Shown piece by piece: positions 1-7,716 of a DNA stretch of 64,000 bases. The position numbers and the translations under genes were made by a program. Positions within the stretch are counted from its first letter, which is position 1. Every line of letters begins with the position of its first letter. The stretch is from Nonomuraea sp. PA05 (GTDB taxonomy: Bacteria > Actinomycetota > Actinomycetes > Streptosporangiales > Streptosporangiaceae). Under the pieces are notes generated by a model that did not search any database, had not been told where the DNA came from, and saw only the letters and a program-made list of their open reading frames with translations. Location: the NCBI RefSeq assembly GCF_008086045.1, contig NZ_VSEY01000016.1, positions 1 through 64,000 on the forward strand, in the 5' to 3' direction.

Positions 1-116
1 TCTACGGGTGTGAGCCCGGCACCTGGGCTTTGCATGTGCCTCCGCCGTCGTACGTGGCAAGAGCGGCCTTCCTGAGGCGCCGACATCACACCCGGCTCTC
101 GGACGGCCTTGAGGCG

Positions 117-144
117 CTGACTTCCTGAGACCGTCCGCTACGGT
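117..144 (+). promoter_or_regulatory. Candidate leaderless promoter of the PHP gene
   Basis: A CTGACT hexamer (117-122) and a TACGGT hexamer (139-144) are 16 bases apart. The -10-like element ends six bases before the GTG start at 151, so transcription would begin at or next to the start codon. No Shine-Dalgarno is visible, which fits a leaderless mRNA. This is by-eye matching only. Confidence 0.35.
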
Positions 145-150
145 GCCTTG

Positions 151-999
151 GTGAGCTTGCCCGCAGACAGCCACGTACACAGCGAGTGGTCCTGGGACGC
201 CCCGAAAGGCTCGATGGAGCGCTCGTGCGCGCGCGCGATGGCCTTCGGCTTACCGGCGATCGCCTTCACAGAGCACGTTGACCACACGGTCTGGACGGTC
301 GCTCTCGATGCCCTCGACCCGGACGACCATCTGGCGACCTTGAGCACGCCGGACGGGCAACTGACGCCTCCGGCTTTCGACGCGCCCGGGTATCTGGAGG
401 CGATCGAAAGGTGCCGTGAACGGTTTCCGGGTCTCCGGATCCTGAGCGGCCTCGAAGTGGGAGAACCTCATTGGCACGCTCGGGCCGTCACGGACGTGCT
501 CGGCACAGGGCGGTTCGATCGCGTGCTCGGCTCGCTGCACTGCCTCCCGACCGGGGACGGGGCGTTCTCGGAGCCGCCGGGCCTCTATGGGCGCCGGGCT
601 GCAGCCGAGGTCGTCCGGGCGTATCTGGCTGAGGTTCCCAGGCTCGTCACTGGAAGCGACGTGTTCTCTGTGCTCGCTCACATCGACTACCCGATCCGTT
701 ACTGGCCACATCGAGAGGCCGGTCCGTTCGATCTGTTGGCGTTCGAAGAGGAGTTCCGGCACGCGCTGCGGGTGACGGCCCGGTCAGGAAGGGCGCTTGA
801 GATCAACACCCGCGTGCCGATGGGCTCTACTCTGCTGAAGTGGTGGCGTGCGGAAGGAGGGCAGGCGGTGACGTTCGGCAGCGACGCGCATGACCCGTCC
901 CTCGTCGCCCATGGGTTCCGGGAAGCGGCGGACATGGCGGAGGCGCACGGATTCCGCCCCGGGCAGGAGCCGTACGACTTCTGGGCCCGGGTGGGCTGA
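151..999 (+). CDS. PHP-domain phosphoesterase, histidinol-phosphatase-like
   Basis: This 282-residue protein belongs to the PHP superfamily of metal-dependent phosphoesterases, whose members include HisK-type histidinol phosphatases. The N-terminus has the DSHVHS metal-binding motif, followed by FTEHVDH near residue 40, GSLHCL in the middle, HIDYPIRY, and a GSDAHDP motif near the C-terminus. These are the expected His/Asp metal ligands spread along a PHP barrel. Length fits a stand-alone PHP hydrolase. The start is GTG at 151 with no Shine-Dalgarno; a TTG one codon upstream is possible. It is followed 23 bases later by the Clp-N gene and may share its transcript. The substrate cannot be told from sequence, and no other his genes are in the window. 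Confidence 0.8.
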   Translation: MSLPADSHVHSEWSWDAPKGSMERSCARAMAFGLPAIAFTEHVDHTVWTVALDALDPDDHLATLSTPDGQLTPPAFDAPGYLEAIERCRERFPGLRILSGLEVGEPHWHARAVTDVLGTGRFDRVLGSLHCLPTGDGAFSEPPGLYGRRAAAEVVRAYLAEVPRLVTGSDVFSVLAHIDYPIRYWPHREAGPFDLLAFEEEFRHALRVTARSGRALEINTRVPMGSTLLKWWRAEGGQAVTFGSDAHDPSLVAHGFREAADMAEAHGFRPGQEPYDFWARVG

Positions 1000-1022
1000 C
1001 ACCGAGTGAACGCGGAGGTCTC

Positions 1023-1427
1023 ATGCTGGGGAAGCTCAGAAAGACAGGCGGTCACCAACCTCTGGAACGCCTTCTGACGACTCGTGCCAGGCGGGCCCTG
1101 GACCTGGCCGCACAAGAGGCAGCCGCTCAGGGCCATGACCGGGTCACCGGTGATCACTTGCTGGCGGGCCTGGCGCGCCTGGACGAGGGCGTGGCCGTCA
1201 TCACACTCAACAGTCTCGGCGTCGTCCTCACGTCGGGCTCCAGCGCAGATCTCGGACGCCTCACAGCGCTGGCCCGGCAGGAGGCGGCCGAGCTCGGCCA
1301 CCGGTATGTCGGCACCGAGCATCTGCTGCTCGGCCTCCTCCGCGAGAACGAGGCGGCGATCCCGGGCATTGGCCTGCAGCAGGCACGCGAGCAGATCGTC
1401 AAGATCCTGCACGGCCACCACCTCTGA
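1023..1427 (+). CDS. Stand-alone Clp N-terminal (Clp-R) domain protein
   Basis: This 134-residue protein carries the double Clp N-terminal repeat found at the front of ClpA/ClpC chaperones. Repeat one covers about residues 18-65 (RARRALDLAAQEAA ... GDHLLAGLAR) and repeat two about 82-130 (LARQEAAELGHRYVGTEHLL and GLLRENEAA). There is no AAA+ module, so it is not an unfoldase. Such free Clp-N proteins are common in actinomycetes and may act as adaptors or inhibitors of substrate binding, which is an inference. A good Shine-Dalgarno (CGGAGGT) lies just upstream of the ATG. It is transcribed with the PHP gene and convergent with the next gene. Confidence 0.8.
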   Translation: MLGKLRKTGGHQPLERLLTTRARRALDLAAQEAAAQGHDRVTGDHLLAGLARLDEGVAVITLNSLGVVLTSGSSADLGRLTALARQEAAELGHRYVGTEHLLLGLLRENEAAIPGIGLQQAREQIVKILHGHHL

Positions 1428-1435
1428 GACGGGCC

Positions 1436-1732
1436 TCACAGCCGAACCGCTCGTCCCAGACCTCGCAGGTCGAAGGGCTGCGGCGAGATGCTCCAGTCCG
1501 TGACCTGGCCGGTCTCGGCATCGATGAGGATCATCATGTACGTGCCGCGCAACGGCGCCTCCGCATGCCGTACATGTCGTTGGAAGTTCCCCTCCATCTG
1601 GATCAGGTGGACACTCGCGTCCCCCGCAGGACGTGAAGGCGTGGTCGCCTGCCGGGCCGAGGCGATGTAGTGGATGTTCTGCAGATCCTGCTCCTCACCT
1701 GCGCCGGCCAGGCTCCGCGCGATGGCTGACAT
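1436..1732 (-). CDS. Short hypothetical protein, paralogue of the C-terminal part of 3788-4243
   Basis: The 98-residue product has no domain I recognise. It aligns along its whole length with the last ~100 residues of the protein at 3788-4243: both share TTPSRP, GDASV, IQMEG and MMIL, then DAETGQVTDWSIS and QPFDL at the C-terminus. A four-residue gap after TRQA/ARQA separates them. Similarity continues a few codons upstream of this ATG until a stop near 1786, and the proline-rich N-terminus of the paralogue is missing. It may therefore be a truncated copy or a short family member. It lies in inverted orientation to the paralogue and convergent to the Clp-N gene, with only 8 bases between stops. 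Confidence 0.5.
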   Translation of the reverse strand: MSAIARSLAGAGEEQDLQNIHYIASARQATTPSRPAGDASVHLIQMEGNFQRHVRHAEAPLRGTYMMILIDAETGQVTDWSISPQPFDLRGLGRAVRL

Positions 1733-1830
1733 CTCGGCCTTTGCTGGGCGCTCGGTGCCCGGGGAGGCGCGGCTGGTCGTGATTCAGATGTGCCGGCTCG
1801 GGCCGGAGGCGTACTTCCGGCGGCCCCGGA

Positions 1831-1888
1831 CCTGGCTGGCGCTGTCCGACGAAGGACTCACGTCCTTCGTCGGACAGCGCCAGCCAGG
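1831..1888 (-). terminator. Perfect 27-bp inverted repeat with 4-nt loop
   Basis: Bases 1831-1857 and 1862-1888 are exact reverse complements, separated by TCAC. The hairpin lies 63 bases beyond the stop of the small membrane-protein genes read on the minus strand (last stop at 1952). That placement suits a termination or RNA-stabilising structure. There is no T-run on either side, so if it terminates it would be a U-tract-less hairpin of the sort often proposed in actinomycetes. It could also be a remnant of a small mobile repeat. Confidence 0.6.
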
Positions 1889-1951
1889 ACTGCATGTAGG
1901 CGAGCCTACCCAGAGGACCGAACGGCCATTCGAGTCGGGCCGCCGTGATCC

Positions 1952-2134
1952 CTACTTGCGTTGCCCGACCGCCAACGCGAGAGCAGCGATCATGAAGCCG
2001 ATCCCCACCATCGCCATCGCCACCGCGCTAGCGCCGCTCTCCATCGACCGGACCCCGCCGGCCATCACCTCTACCCCCGTGTGAAGGAGCACGGCGGTAC
2101 CTGCAGCTACGAACACGATTCGCCCGATCATCAT
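1952..2134 (-). CDS. Small two-helix membrane protein
   Basis: This 60-residue product has two hydrophobic segments, about residues 4-24 (IGRIVFVAAGTAVLL) and 36-56 (VAMAMVGIGFMIAALALAVG), joined by a short polar loop and ending in a basic tail (GQRK). I recognise no family. It is the last gene of a minus-strand cluster of tiny membrane proteins; its start lies 10 bases after the stop of the gene at 2145-2330. The long hairpin at 1831-1888 follows it. A real gene is likely because hydrophobicity is confined to plausible helices and the frame has a sensible start, but there is no homology evidence. Confidence 0.5.
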   Translation of the reverse strand: MMIGRIVFVAAGTAVLLHTGVEVMAGGVRSMESGASAVAMAMVGIGFMIAALALAVGQRK

Positions 2135-2144
2135 GGCGATGATC

Positions 2145-2330
2145 TTAAAGGCGGGGAGTCGGGCGGCCCTTCCCGAGCGAAGCTCGCCGCCTGCGTACCC
2201 GCTGGACGACGATCAGCACAACCAGGGCGACGATCGTCACGGGCAGCACGTCTATGTACTCCGACCAGACCGCAAGGCCGACGTGCACCAGCGCCACGAA
2301 CCCAAGCGCAAGAACGAGCGTCTTCGACAT
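2145..2330 (-). CDS. Small two-helix membrane protein
   Basis: Starting at the ATG at 2330, the 61-residue protein has two helices: LVLALGFVALVHVGLAVW (about residues 5-22) and VLPVTIVALVVLIVV (about 28-43). A strongly basic cytoplasmic tail follows (RVRRRRASLGKGRPTPR), so the positive-inside rule puts the C-terminus in the cytoplasm. The open frame extends 27 codons further upstream, but that part looks non-coding and overlaps another hydrophobic frame. It sits between the other two small membrane genes of the cluster and is probably co-transcribed. Function unknown. Confidence 0.5.
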   Translation of the reverse strand: MSKTLVLALGFVALVHVGLAVWSEYIDVLPVTIVALVVLIVVQRVRRRRASLGKGRPTPRL

Positions 2331-2340
2331 GGTGGCGATC

Positions 2341-2445
2341 TTAGGAGGCGAGCAGATCGAAGTGGAACCCGACGACAAACGCCACCAGGGCGATAAGTCG
2401 CACGACCGCACCGAATCGGGGGTGCCTCAAGGACCTCTCCGTCAT
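2341..2445 (-). CDS. Candidate 34-residue membrane peptide
   Basis: An ATG at 2445 opens a 34-codon frame ending TAA at 2341. The product starts MTERSLRHPRFG, continues with one hydrophobic helix (VVRLIALVAFVVGFHF) and ends DLLAS. The frame is too clean and amphipathically sensible to dismiss. Its stop lies 10 bases before the ATG of the next small membrane gene. The alternative is that it is the C-terminal end of the upstream membrane protein, put out of frame by an indel (see the 2341-2686 entry). Confidence 0.35.
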   Translation of the reverse strand: MTERSLRHPRFGAVVRLIALVAFVVGFHFDLLAS

Positions 2446-2686
2446 CCGTACAAGTCGCGGTCCCACCGAGCATGGCCATACCGATCACGGTCAGGAGAAT
2501 CGCCTGAATCTTCTTACCGACTACCGGCAAATGGTCGGCGAACCTTCTGATCCCGTCGGTACCGACAATGTCCAGCACGACGACCAGGCCGCTCGCGAAG
2601 GCTGCGATCTTCCCACCCCGTCCCCACCAGATCATCGGCACACCAAACAGGTCGTTCCCCAGGGTGGACCCGCCGTCCAGCCACAT
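2341..2686 (-). pseudogene. Possible frameshifted membrane-protein gene
   Basis: From an ATG at 2686 the minus strand encodes MWLDGGSTLGNDLFGVPMIWWGRGGK, given here only as key pieces: MWLDGG, a WWGRGGK turn, a first helix AAFASGLVVVLDIVG and a second helix AILLTVIGMAMLGG. After that the same frame becomes arginine/cysteine-rich and unprotein-like. The neighbouring frame at the same place encodes a clean C-terminal helix ending GFHFDLLAS. A single indel near 2445-2460 would join them into a three-helix protein of about 115 residues. I therefore suspect a frameshift or a sequencing error, but two adjacent intact genes are also possible. The 174 bases from 2687 to 2860 show no gene. Confidence 0.35.
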
Positions 2687-2860
2687 GCCCCACGCCTCGA
2701 AGTAGCTGATGTCCGCCACCACCGGAGCGTAGGACCGGCACCACGAGCCGCCCAGATGGCGGCAAGGAGAGGATGCCGAGCGGGCCGGGAAGCCCAAGCG
2801 AAGGCACTGCACGACTTGTGAGAGGACATGCGGTGCCTGCCCGCCCGGAGGTCAACGGCG

Positions 2861-3767
2861 TCAGATAATGCACAGCCGAGCAGCCGACGCCCCGTGCTCG
2901 CGCAGGCACCCCAATCCGTCCACCAGCAGAGCCCGCCCCACACCCGAACGTCTCGACTCCGCCCGGCCGCTCAACTCCTCGACCTCACCCAGCGTGCGGT
3001 CCTCCCGGCGAAGTGAACACAGGGCCACCCCCACCATGTGGTCACCATCCCAGGCGGCCCGCCAGCAGGTCGGGTCGGCCGTCGCGAGAAAGCTGTCGAA
3101 CGTCCACTTCTGCGTGAACGCGACGTTCGCGTACGAGTCGACCACCGGCTTCCATGCATCCCGATAACCGGCGGGCTCGACGGCGCCGATGCGGATCCCG
3201 GACGGCAACTGCCCAGCACCCGGGAGCGAGCGCAGATCGGGCAATTCCAGTTCGACGAGGCTGAAGACCCGCTGGTACCCGGCGTCGAGCAGCAACTCCG
3301 TCGCGTCACGCTCCCCGGCCGTGGCGTTCGCGCCGAACACGGCTGTGCGCGCAGTCCTGCTCACCTACGAGCGAGCGGATGCGGCCTTCCGCCCAGTCGA
3401 GCATCGCAGACCCGACGCCCCGGCCGCGGTGCCCGGGCAGCAGATGCCCGCGGTGCAGGTGCACCCAGGTGCCGTCGCGTTCCTCCCACCACCTGACCGT
3501 CACGTAGCCGACGACGCCACCGTCGCGCTCCACCACGACCTGGTTCTCGGGCGAATCGTGCAGGGACTGCCCGATCTCAGCGGAGGCAGGGATGCCCTCC
3601 AGAATCGACCGGGCATTGATCCGATCCCGCTCGGCACAGCCGAGCCGTACCGCCGCCATCGCATCATGGTCTTCGTGACCTCGATAAGGACGGAGCACGT
3701 AGCCGGCGGGGAATGGCAAGGAGGGGCGGTCGGTGTCGTTCACGCTCACGCCAAGGTCGAAGGACAA
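2861..3767 (-). pseudogene. Broken tandem-GNAT N-acetyltransferase
   Basis: Two overlapping minus-strand frames encode successive halves of one double-GNAT protein, the architecture of mycothiol-synthase-like acetyltransferases. The first frame (3306-3767) has a full GNAT domain with the acetyl-CoA loop GHRGRGVGSAMLDW, but ends in a basic out-of-frame tail. The second (2861-3364) resumes with AVFGANATAGERDATELLLD and a second domain, including RRSGVGRALLVDGLGCLREHG. Joining them needs one frameshift between about 3340 and 3364. The second domain then stops abruptly after ARLCII, before the last strand and helix usual for GNAT folds. Two independent lesions argue for a real pseudogene rather than one read error. 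Confidence 0.7.
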
Positions 3768-3787
3768 TGACTCCTCGGGAGGTAGTC

Positions 3788-4243
3788 ATGCACCCTCCAC
3801 CAACACCTCCACCGCGCCGTCCCGGCCCGGTACTGAGATCCGGAAGCACGCCTCCGGCGCCGGACGGCATCCGCATCCGCGAGACCCGACCAGCCGCTCC
3901 TCCCCCAGCGCCGAGCGCCCAGCAGTTGGCCGACATGACGGCCATCGCACGTCAGTTGGCCGAGGCACACCAGGAGCAGGATCCCAGGAACCTTCGCTAC
4001 ATCGTCTCGACCCGGCAGGCGGCGCTCGCGGCGACTACCCCTTCGCGTCCTGTGGGTGACGCGAGTGTCTATGTGATCCAGATGGAGGGAAGCTTCGAGA
4101 GACGGCTCCGGCATCGGGAGGAGCCACTGCGCGGCCGCTTCATGATGATCCTGGTCGATGCCGAGACGGGGCAGGTCACGGATTGGAGCATCTCGGCGCA
4201 GCCTTTCGACCTGTCGGAACTGGGCCAAGCGCTTCCGCTGTGA
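3788..4243 (+). CDS. Hypothetical protein with proline-rich N-terminus
   Basis: The start chosen is the ATG at 3788 because a strong Shine-Dalgarno (GGGAGG) ends six bases before it; the open frame continues upstream without support. The 151-residue product has a proline-rich, probably disordered N-terminus (about 1-50) and a conserved C-terminal domain (about 55-151) with IYVIQMEG-like, MMILVDAETGQVTDW and SISAQPFDL segments. That domain is shared with the minus-strand gene at 1436-1732. I recognise no family. No signal peptide or membrane helix is evident. It is divergent from the broken acetyltransferase and convergent with the AAA ATPase, whose stop lies 19 bases away. Confidence 0.6.
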   Translation: MHPPPTPPPRRPGPVLRSGSTPPAPDGIRIRETRPAAPPPAPSAQQLADMTAIARQLAEAHQEQDPRNLRYIVSTRQAALAATTPSRPVGDASVYVIQMEGSFERRLRHREEPLRGRFMMILVDAETGQVTDWSISAQPFDLSELGQALPL

Positions 4244-4262
4244 GACCGAGGCTGTACGGGTT

Positions 4263-5843
4263 TCACACCCGTAGAACGGTGACCTGGCGTCCGGTGGGCG
4301 TGGTGGCCTGTTCGAAGGCGCCGCGTTTCTGCCAGGGTGGGGCCTCGGGGCGGCGGTCGAAGATCACCAGGACGCCGGTGGTGAGGGTGAGCCGGTCGAG
4401 GTAGCGGTCGAGCTGGGCGAGCCCGTCGGGCTCAGGGTCGTTCTCGCCTGCCCGCCACACCTTCAGCTCCATGGCCTCGCGCTGCATCAAACGCTCGCCG
4501 TCGCATCCGGAGTAGGGCCAGCGAACCAGCACGTCCAGGCGTTTGGTGCCGGCCGCGTACTCACGGTCGAGGTAGCCACCGCCGTTGACCAGGCGGTGCA
4601 GGAAGGCCATCAGGATGATCTGGCAGGCGGCCTCGTGGTAGCCCTCCTGCCGGATGAGGACCTCGCCGTGCTCCCGCCAGAACACCACGAACTCTCGCAA
4701 CAGGCGGGGCAGGTCGAAACGGCCGTCCGGGAGCACGAAGCTGTGCGGGTCGGCCATCACGAGCCGCTCCGCGCGAGCGCCGAGGACCCGTAGCAGGACC
4801 TCTCGATAGATCGGGTTGGCGATCTCCAATCTCGTGGTATCCGAGATGAGGCCCAGATCGTGGACGTAGGAGACGTCGTCGTCGATGCTGTCGTCCGTGT
4901 CCGGCACCGTGCCGGCCAGGATCGGCTCGATCACCCGCATGACCCGGGGCTCGTGCAGCCGGGCCGTCAGGGCGTCCAAGTGGGTGGCGCGCGCCCGGAT
5001 CAATTGCTCCTTGGCCTCTTCCACCTGCCCTGCGGTGATGGTCTCGGCCGTCCCACGCTTGAGGATGACCTCGAAAGCGAGGGCGTTGACCAACCATGGC
5101 TGGCCCTGGGTCAGCTCGAAGACCCGGTCCACAGCGTCCTTGGTGAACTCCTGACCGGTCGCCTGAGTGTGCTGGTCGTAAAGTTCGGCGATCTGGTCGG
5201 CGGCGAAGTCGCCCAGACGCAGCGACTGGGTGATGATGTTGAATGGGCTGGTCGCATTCGACGAGGTCGATACACCGCCCGAGGCGACCTTGTAGTCACG
5301 CAGGTCACGCAACCCGCACAGCACCACGGACGCAGGGAACGGATGGCCCTCCGGCCGCGCGTTGTGACCGTCACGAAGCTGGCTGAGGATGCTGACCAGG
5401 CTGTTGCCCTGCAGGGCGTCGACTTCGTCGAGGAACAGCACCACCTGGCGCGGACAGCGGCGGCACCATGCGCTCAGCGCGGAACCGAACCGGCTGCCCG
5501 ACGGGGCCTCCGGCCAGGAAGCCGGCGGCAGCAGCTTCTTCGGCCATCCCGACCGTTCCGCAGCCTCGCGGAGGGACTTCAGAAGAAGTGACTCCGCTAC
5601 GGCATAGTCGTCACCGGCCGCTTTGGCCCGCTCGCAGGAGAACATCAGGGCGGCGAAGTCACCCTCGGCGGTCAGCTCGGAGGCCAGAGTACGCAGCGTG
5701 GTCGTCTTGCCGGTCTGCCGGGGCGCGTGCAGCACGAAGTAGCGATCCATCTCGATCAGCGCCCGCGCCTCTGGGAGCCGTGGCACGGGAGGCAGCATGT
5801 AGTGGCGTCGCGGATCGCAAGGGCCTGCGGTATTGAACGACAT
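4263..5843 (-). CDS. AAA-like ATPase with C-terminal PD-(D/E)XK-like domain
   Basis: The 526-residue protein starts with the sequence type of AAA_14/AAA-like P-loop proteins. It has a Walker A HAPRQTGKTTTLRTLAS near residue 45 and a Walker B VVLFLDEVDAL near residue 140. A winged-helix-like region follows at about 220-300 (LRLGDFAADQIAELYDQHT). The C-terminal quarter has RLDVLVRW ... REAMELKVWR, the Asp ... Glu-x-Lys spacing of a PD-(D/E)XK nuclease fold. This ATPase plus PDDEXK arrangement is widespread, often in accessory regions, and usually of unknown role. The start at 5843 is preferred over a GTG eight codons upstream because MSFNTAG begins the conserved part; no Shine-Dalgarno decides it. 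Confidence 0.7.
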   Translation of the reverse strand: MSFNTAGPCDPRRHYMLPPVPRLPEARALIEMDRYFVLHAPRQTGKTTTLRTLASELTAEGDFAALMFSCERAKAAGDDYAVAESLLLKSLREAAERSGWPKKLLPPASWPEAPSGSRFGSALSAWCRRCPRQVVLFLDEVDALQGNSLVSILSQLRDGHNARPEGHPFPASVVLCGLRDLRDYKVASGGVSTSSNATSPFNIITQSLRLGDFAADQIAELYDQHTQATGQEFTKDAVDRVFELTQGQPWLVNALAFEVILKRGTAETITAGQVEEAKEQLIRARATHLDALTARLHEPRVMRVIEPILAGTVPDTDDSIDDDVSYVHDLGLISDTTRLEIANPIYREVLLRVLGARAERLVMADPHSFVLPDGRFDLPRLLREFVVFWREHGEVLIRQEGYHEAACQIILMAFLHRLVNGGGYLDREYAAGTKRLDVLVRWPYSGCDGERLMQREAMELKVWRAGENDPEPDGLAQLDRYLDRLTLTTGVLVIFDRRPEAPPWQKRGAFEQATTPTGRQVTVLRV

Positions 5844-6044
5844 CGCCGGGGGTTTCCGCACGATCACAGCTTGTCACACCTATGAGCCGTGCACCCGGTG
5901 CAGCGGAAAGGCGCCGAGGCTCCCGAAACAGCTGAGCCCATTCGTCCAGGCGCTGCTGACGGTCGCCCACCCCAGCATGCGGTCTCCGCCCGGCCATTCA
6001 GCAGGACGGCGGCTGCGGGCCGACCCGCAGCTCAGCAAGGGTGG

Positions 6045-6353
6045 TCACCGAACGTGCCCATCGAGCAGGGCCGCCCAGAGAGTCCAAGCGTCGTTGATCG
6101 ACATGACGCTTGTCTCGTGTATCTGATATCCGCCGGCGAGCTGCACCGTACGGCGGAGGAGCCCTCTGCTGCCGCTGGAGCACAGCTCGTACACCGTGGC
6201 CCGGCAGTGGCACGTCCACGCGAGCGGACGTAGTCGCTCAAGCGCACCGCTCGGATGCAGCCACTCCAACCGCACGTGCTCTGCCCGGAGTGTAGGGACG
6301 TGTTGGCTCACGCACCGGCCGAGCGCGAGGGCACGAAGCTCTGAAGGCGTCAT
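6045..6353 (-). CDS. Hypothetical protein divergent from GntR regulator
   Basis: From the ATG at 6353 the frame gives 102 residues. The protein has a conserved-looking core, TCHCRATVYELCSSGS with clustered cysteines (about residues 50-65), and a C-terminal DAWTLWAALLDG helix. I recall similar small actinomycete proteins sitting next to GntR-type regulators, but I cannot name a family. The open frame extends 17 codons further upstream into the inverted-repeat region and I do not use it. The gene is divergent from the GntR gene at 6455 with 101 bases between starts, and that gap contains overlapping inverted repeats, so the two are probably co-regulated. Confidence 0.55.
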   Translation of the reverse strand: MTPSELRALALGRCVSQHVPTLRAEHVRLEWLHPSGALERLRPLAWTCHCRATVYELCSSGSRGLLRRTVQLAGGYQIHETSVMSINDAWTLWAALLDGHVR

Positions 6354-6376
6354 GGCGGCACCGTAAGCTCCCGAAA

Positions 6377-6423
6377 CCATGGCAGGCGATGGATGGCCTG
6401 CCATGGCGCGCTATCCATCGCCT
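6377..6423. promoter_or_regulatory. Two overlapping 11-bp inverted repeats, candidate GntR operator
   Basis: Repeat one pairs 6377-6387 with 6396-6406 (CCATGGCAGGC and its exact complement). Repeat two pairs 6384-6394 with 6413-6423 (AGGCGATGGAT and its exact complement). Their left arms share four bases, so the two hairpins cannot form together. They lie between the divergent starts at 6353 and 6455 and are the obvious place for the GntR protein to bind. Confidence 0.55.
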
Positions 6424-6454
6424 CGGCGGAGCACGCCGCCCTAGGGTTGCTGCG

Positions 6455-6736
6455 GTGGTGGAGTTGCAGGTGAATCAGGCCCGGTGGCGGCGAGTTCACG
6501 CGATCATCGCCGAGCGCATTCGCAAGGGTGAGTACAGGACGGGGGAACGCATCCCGTCCTTGCTCGACCTCATCGAGGAGTTCGGGATCGCCAACGTCAC
6601 CGGGCAGAAGGTCATGCGGGCCCTTCGCGCCGACGGGCTGATCCGTACAGAGCCGGGCATGGGTAGCTTCGTCACTACCCCCGAAGAACGCAAAGAAATA
6701 GAGGAAGAGCAGGCGAAGCGCTCGAAGCCCGAGTGA
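6455..6736 (+). CDS. GntR-family winged-helix transcriptional regulator, short form
   Basis: The 93-residue protein is essentially the GntR DNA-binding domain alone. Features are ELQVNQARWRRVHAIIAERI, then GEYRTGERIPSLLDLIEEFG, the recognition helix region VTGQKVMRALRADGLI and the wing TEPGMGSFVTTPEE. It lacks a ligand-binding C-terminal domain and ends in a charged helix (ERKEIEEEQAKRSKPE). Such short forms resemble the YtrA/short-GntR type. The GTG at 6455 is chosen because coding character begins there; the next codon is also GTG. It is divergent from the hypothetical gene at 6045-6353 and likely autoregulates through the repeats at 6377-6423. Confidence 0.75.
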   Translation: MVELQVNQARWRRVHAIIAERIRKGEYRTGERIPSLLDLIEEFGIANVTGQKVMRALRADGLIRTEPGMGSFVTTPEERKEIEEEQAKRSKPE

Positions 6737-6909
6737 TTTCTCGGCCCAGCTCCAAGGGCAAACGACTTCGGGCCGTCCCCGGGGCAACCAACTCCGCGCA
6801 CCCCAACGGTCAGGGTGGGCATTCGACGGCCCACCACCTACACGGGTAAGGGGTGGGCCGGGTCGCCGAAGGCGTGGGGTGCGCCGCGAGGCGCCAAATC
6901 AAAAACAGC

Positions 6910-6954
6910 CTGATGCCCGCCAGGGCGAAGCCCTTTGTGCGGGGCGGGCGTCAG
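6910..6954 (-). terminator. Intrinsic terminator of the sdhCAB operon
   Basis: A 12-bp stem (6910-6921 with 6943-6954, one G-T wobble) encloses a smaller hairpin (AGGGC/GCCCT, 6922-6934). Reading the minus strand it is followed by GTTTTTGATTT. It lies 26 bases past the sdhB stop at 6980, so it is a typical rho-independent terminator for that operon. Confidence 0.75.
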
Positions 6955-6979
6955 ACGGGCAACGGGTGGGTGAGCCTGG

Positions 6980-7716
6980 CTACTTGGCGTTGGCCTTGAG
7001 GTAGTCGCTGTTCATCTGGGCAATGGTGTCCAGCGGAATCCCCTTCGGGCAAACCGCCGTACATTCGCCAGTGTTGGTGCAGCCACCGAAGCCCTCAGCG
7101 TCCATCTGGTCCACCATCGCCTTGGCCCGGGTCAGCCGCTCAGGCTGCCCCTGCGGCAACAAGCTGAGGTGGGTGATCTTGGCAGCGGTGAAGAGGGACG
7201 CGGACCCGTTCGGGCAGGCGGCCACACAAGCCCCACACCCGATACAGGTAGCCGCGTCAAAGGCGGAGTCCGCAGCCTCCTTCCGCACAGGAACGCTGTG
7301 CGCGTCCGGCGCGGATCCGGCCGGCACGGACACGAAGCCCCCCGCCTGGATGATGCGGTCGAACGCGCTCCGGTCCACCACCAGGTCCTTGACCACCGGG
7401 AACGGCGCCGCACGCCAAGGCTCGATGGTGATCTCGGCGCCGTCCTCGAAGTGCCGCATGTGGAGCTGGCAGGTCGTGGTGGCGCGCTGTTCGCCGTGGG
7501 CGACACCGTTGATGACCATGCCGCACATGCCGCAGATGCCTTCGCGGCAGTCGTGGTCGAAGGCGATCGGGTCGTCGCCCTCCAGGATCAGCTTCTCGTT
7601 GAGGACGTCCAGCATCTCCAGGAACGACATGTCCGGAGAGACTTCCTCAACCTTGTACGTCACCATGCGGCCCTTGTCCGAGGGTCCGCTCTGACGCCAT
7701 ACGCGCAGGGTCAGAT

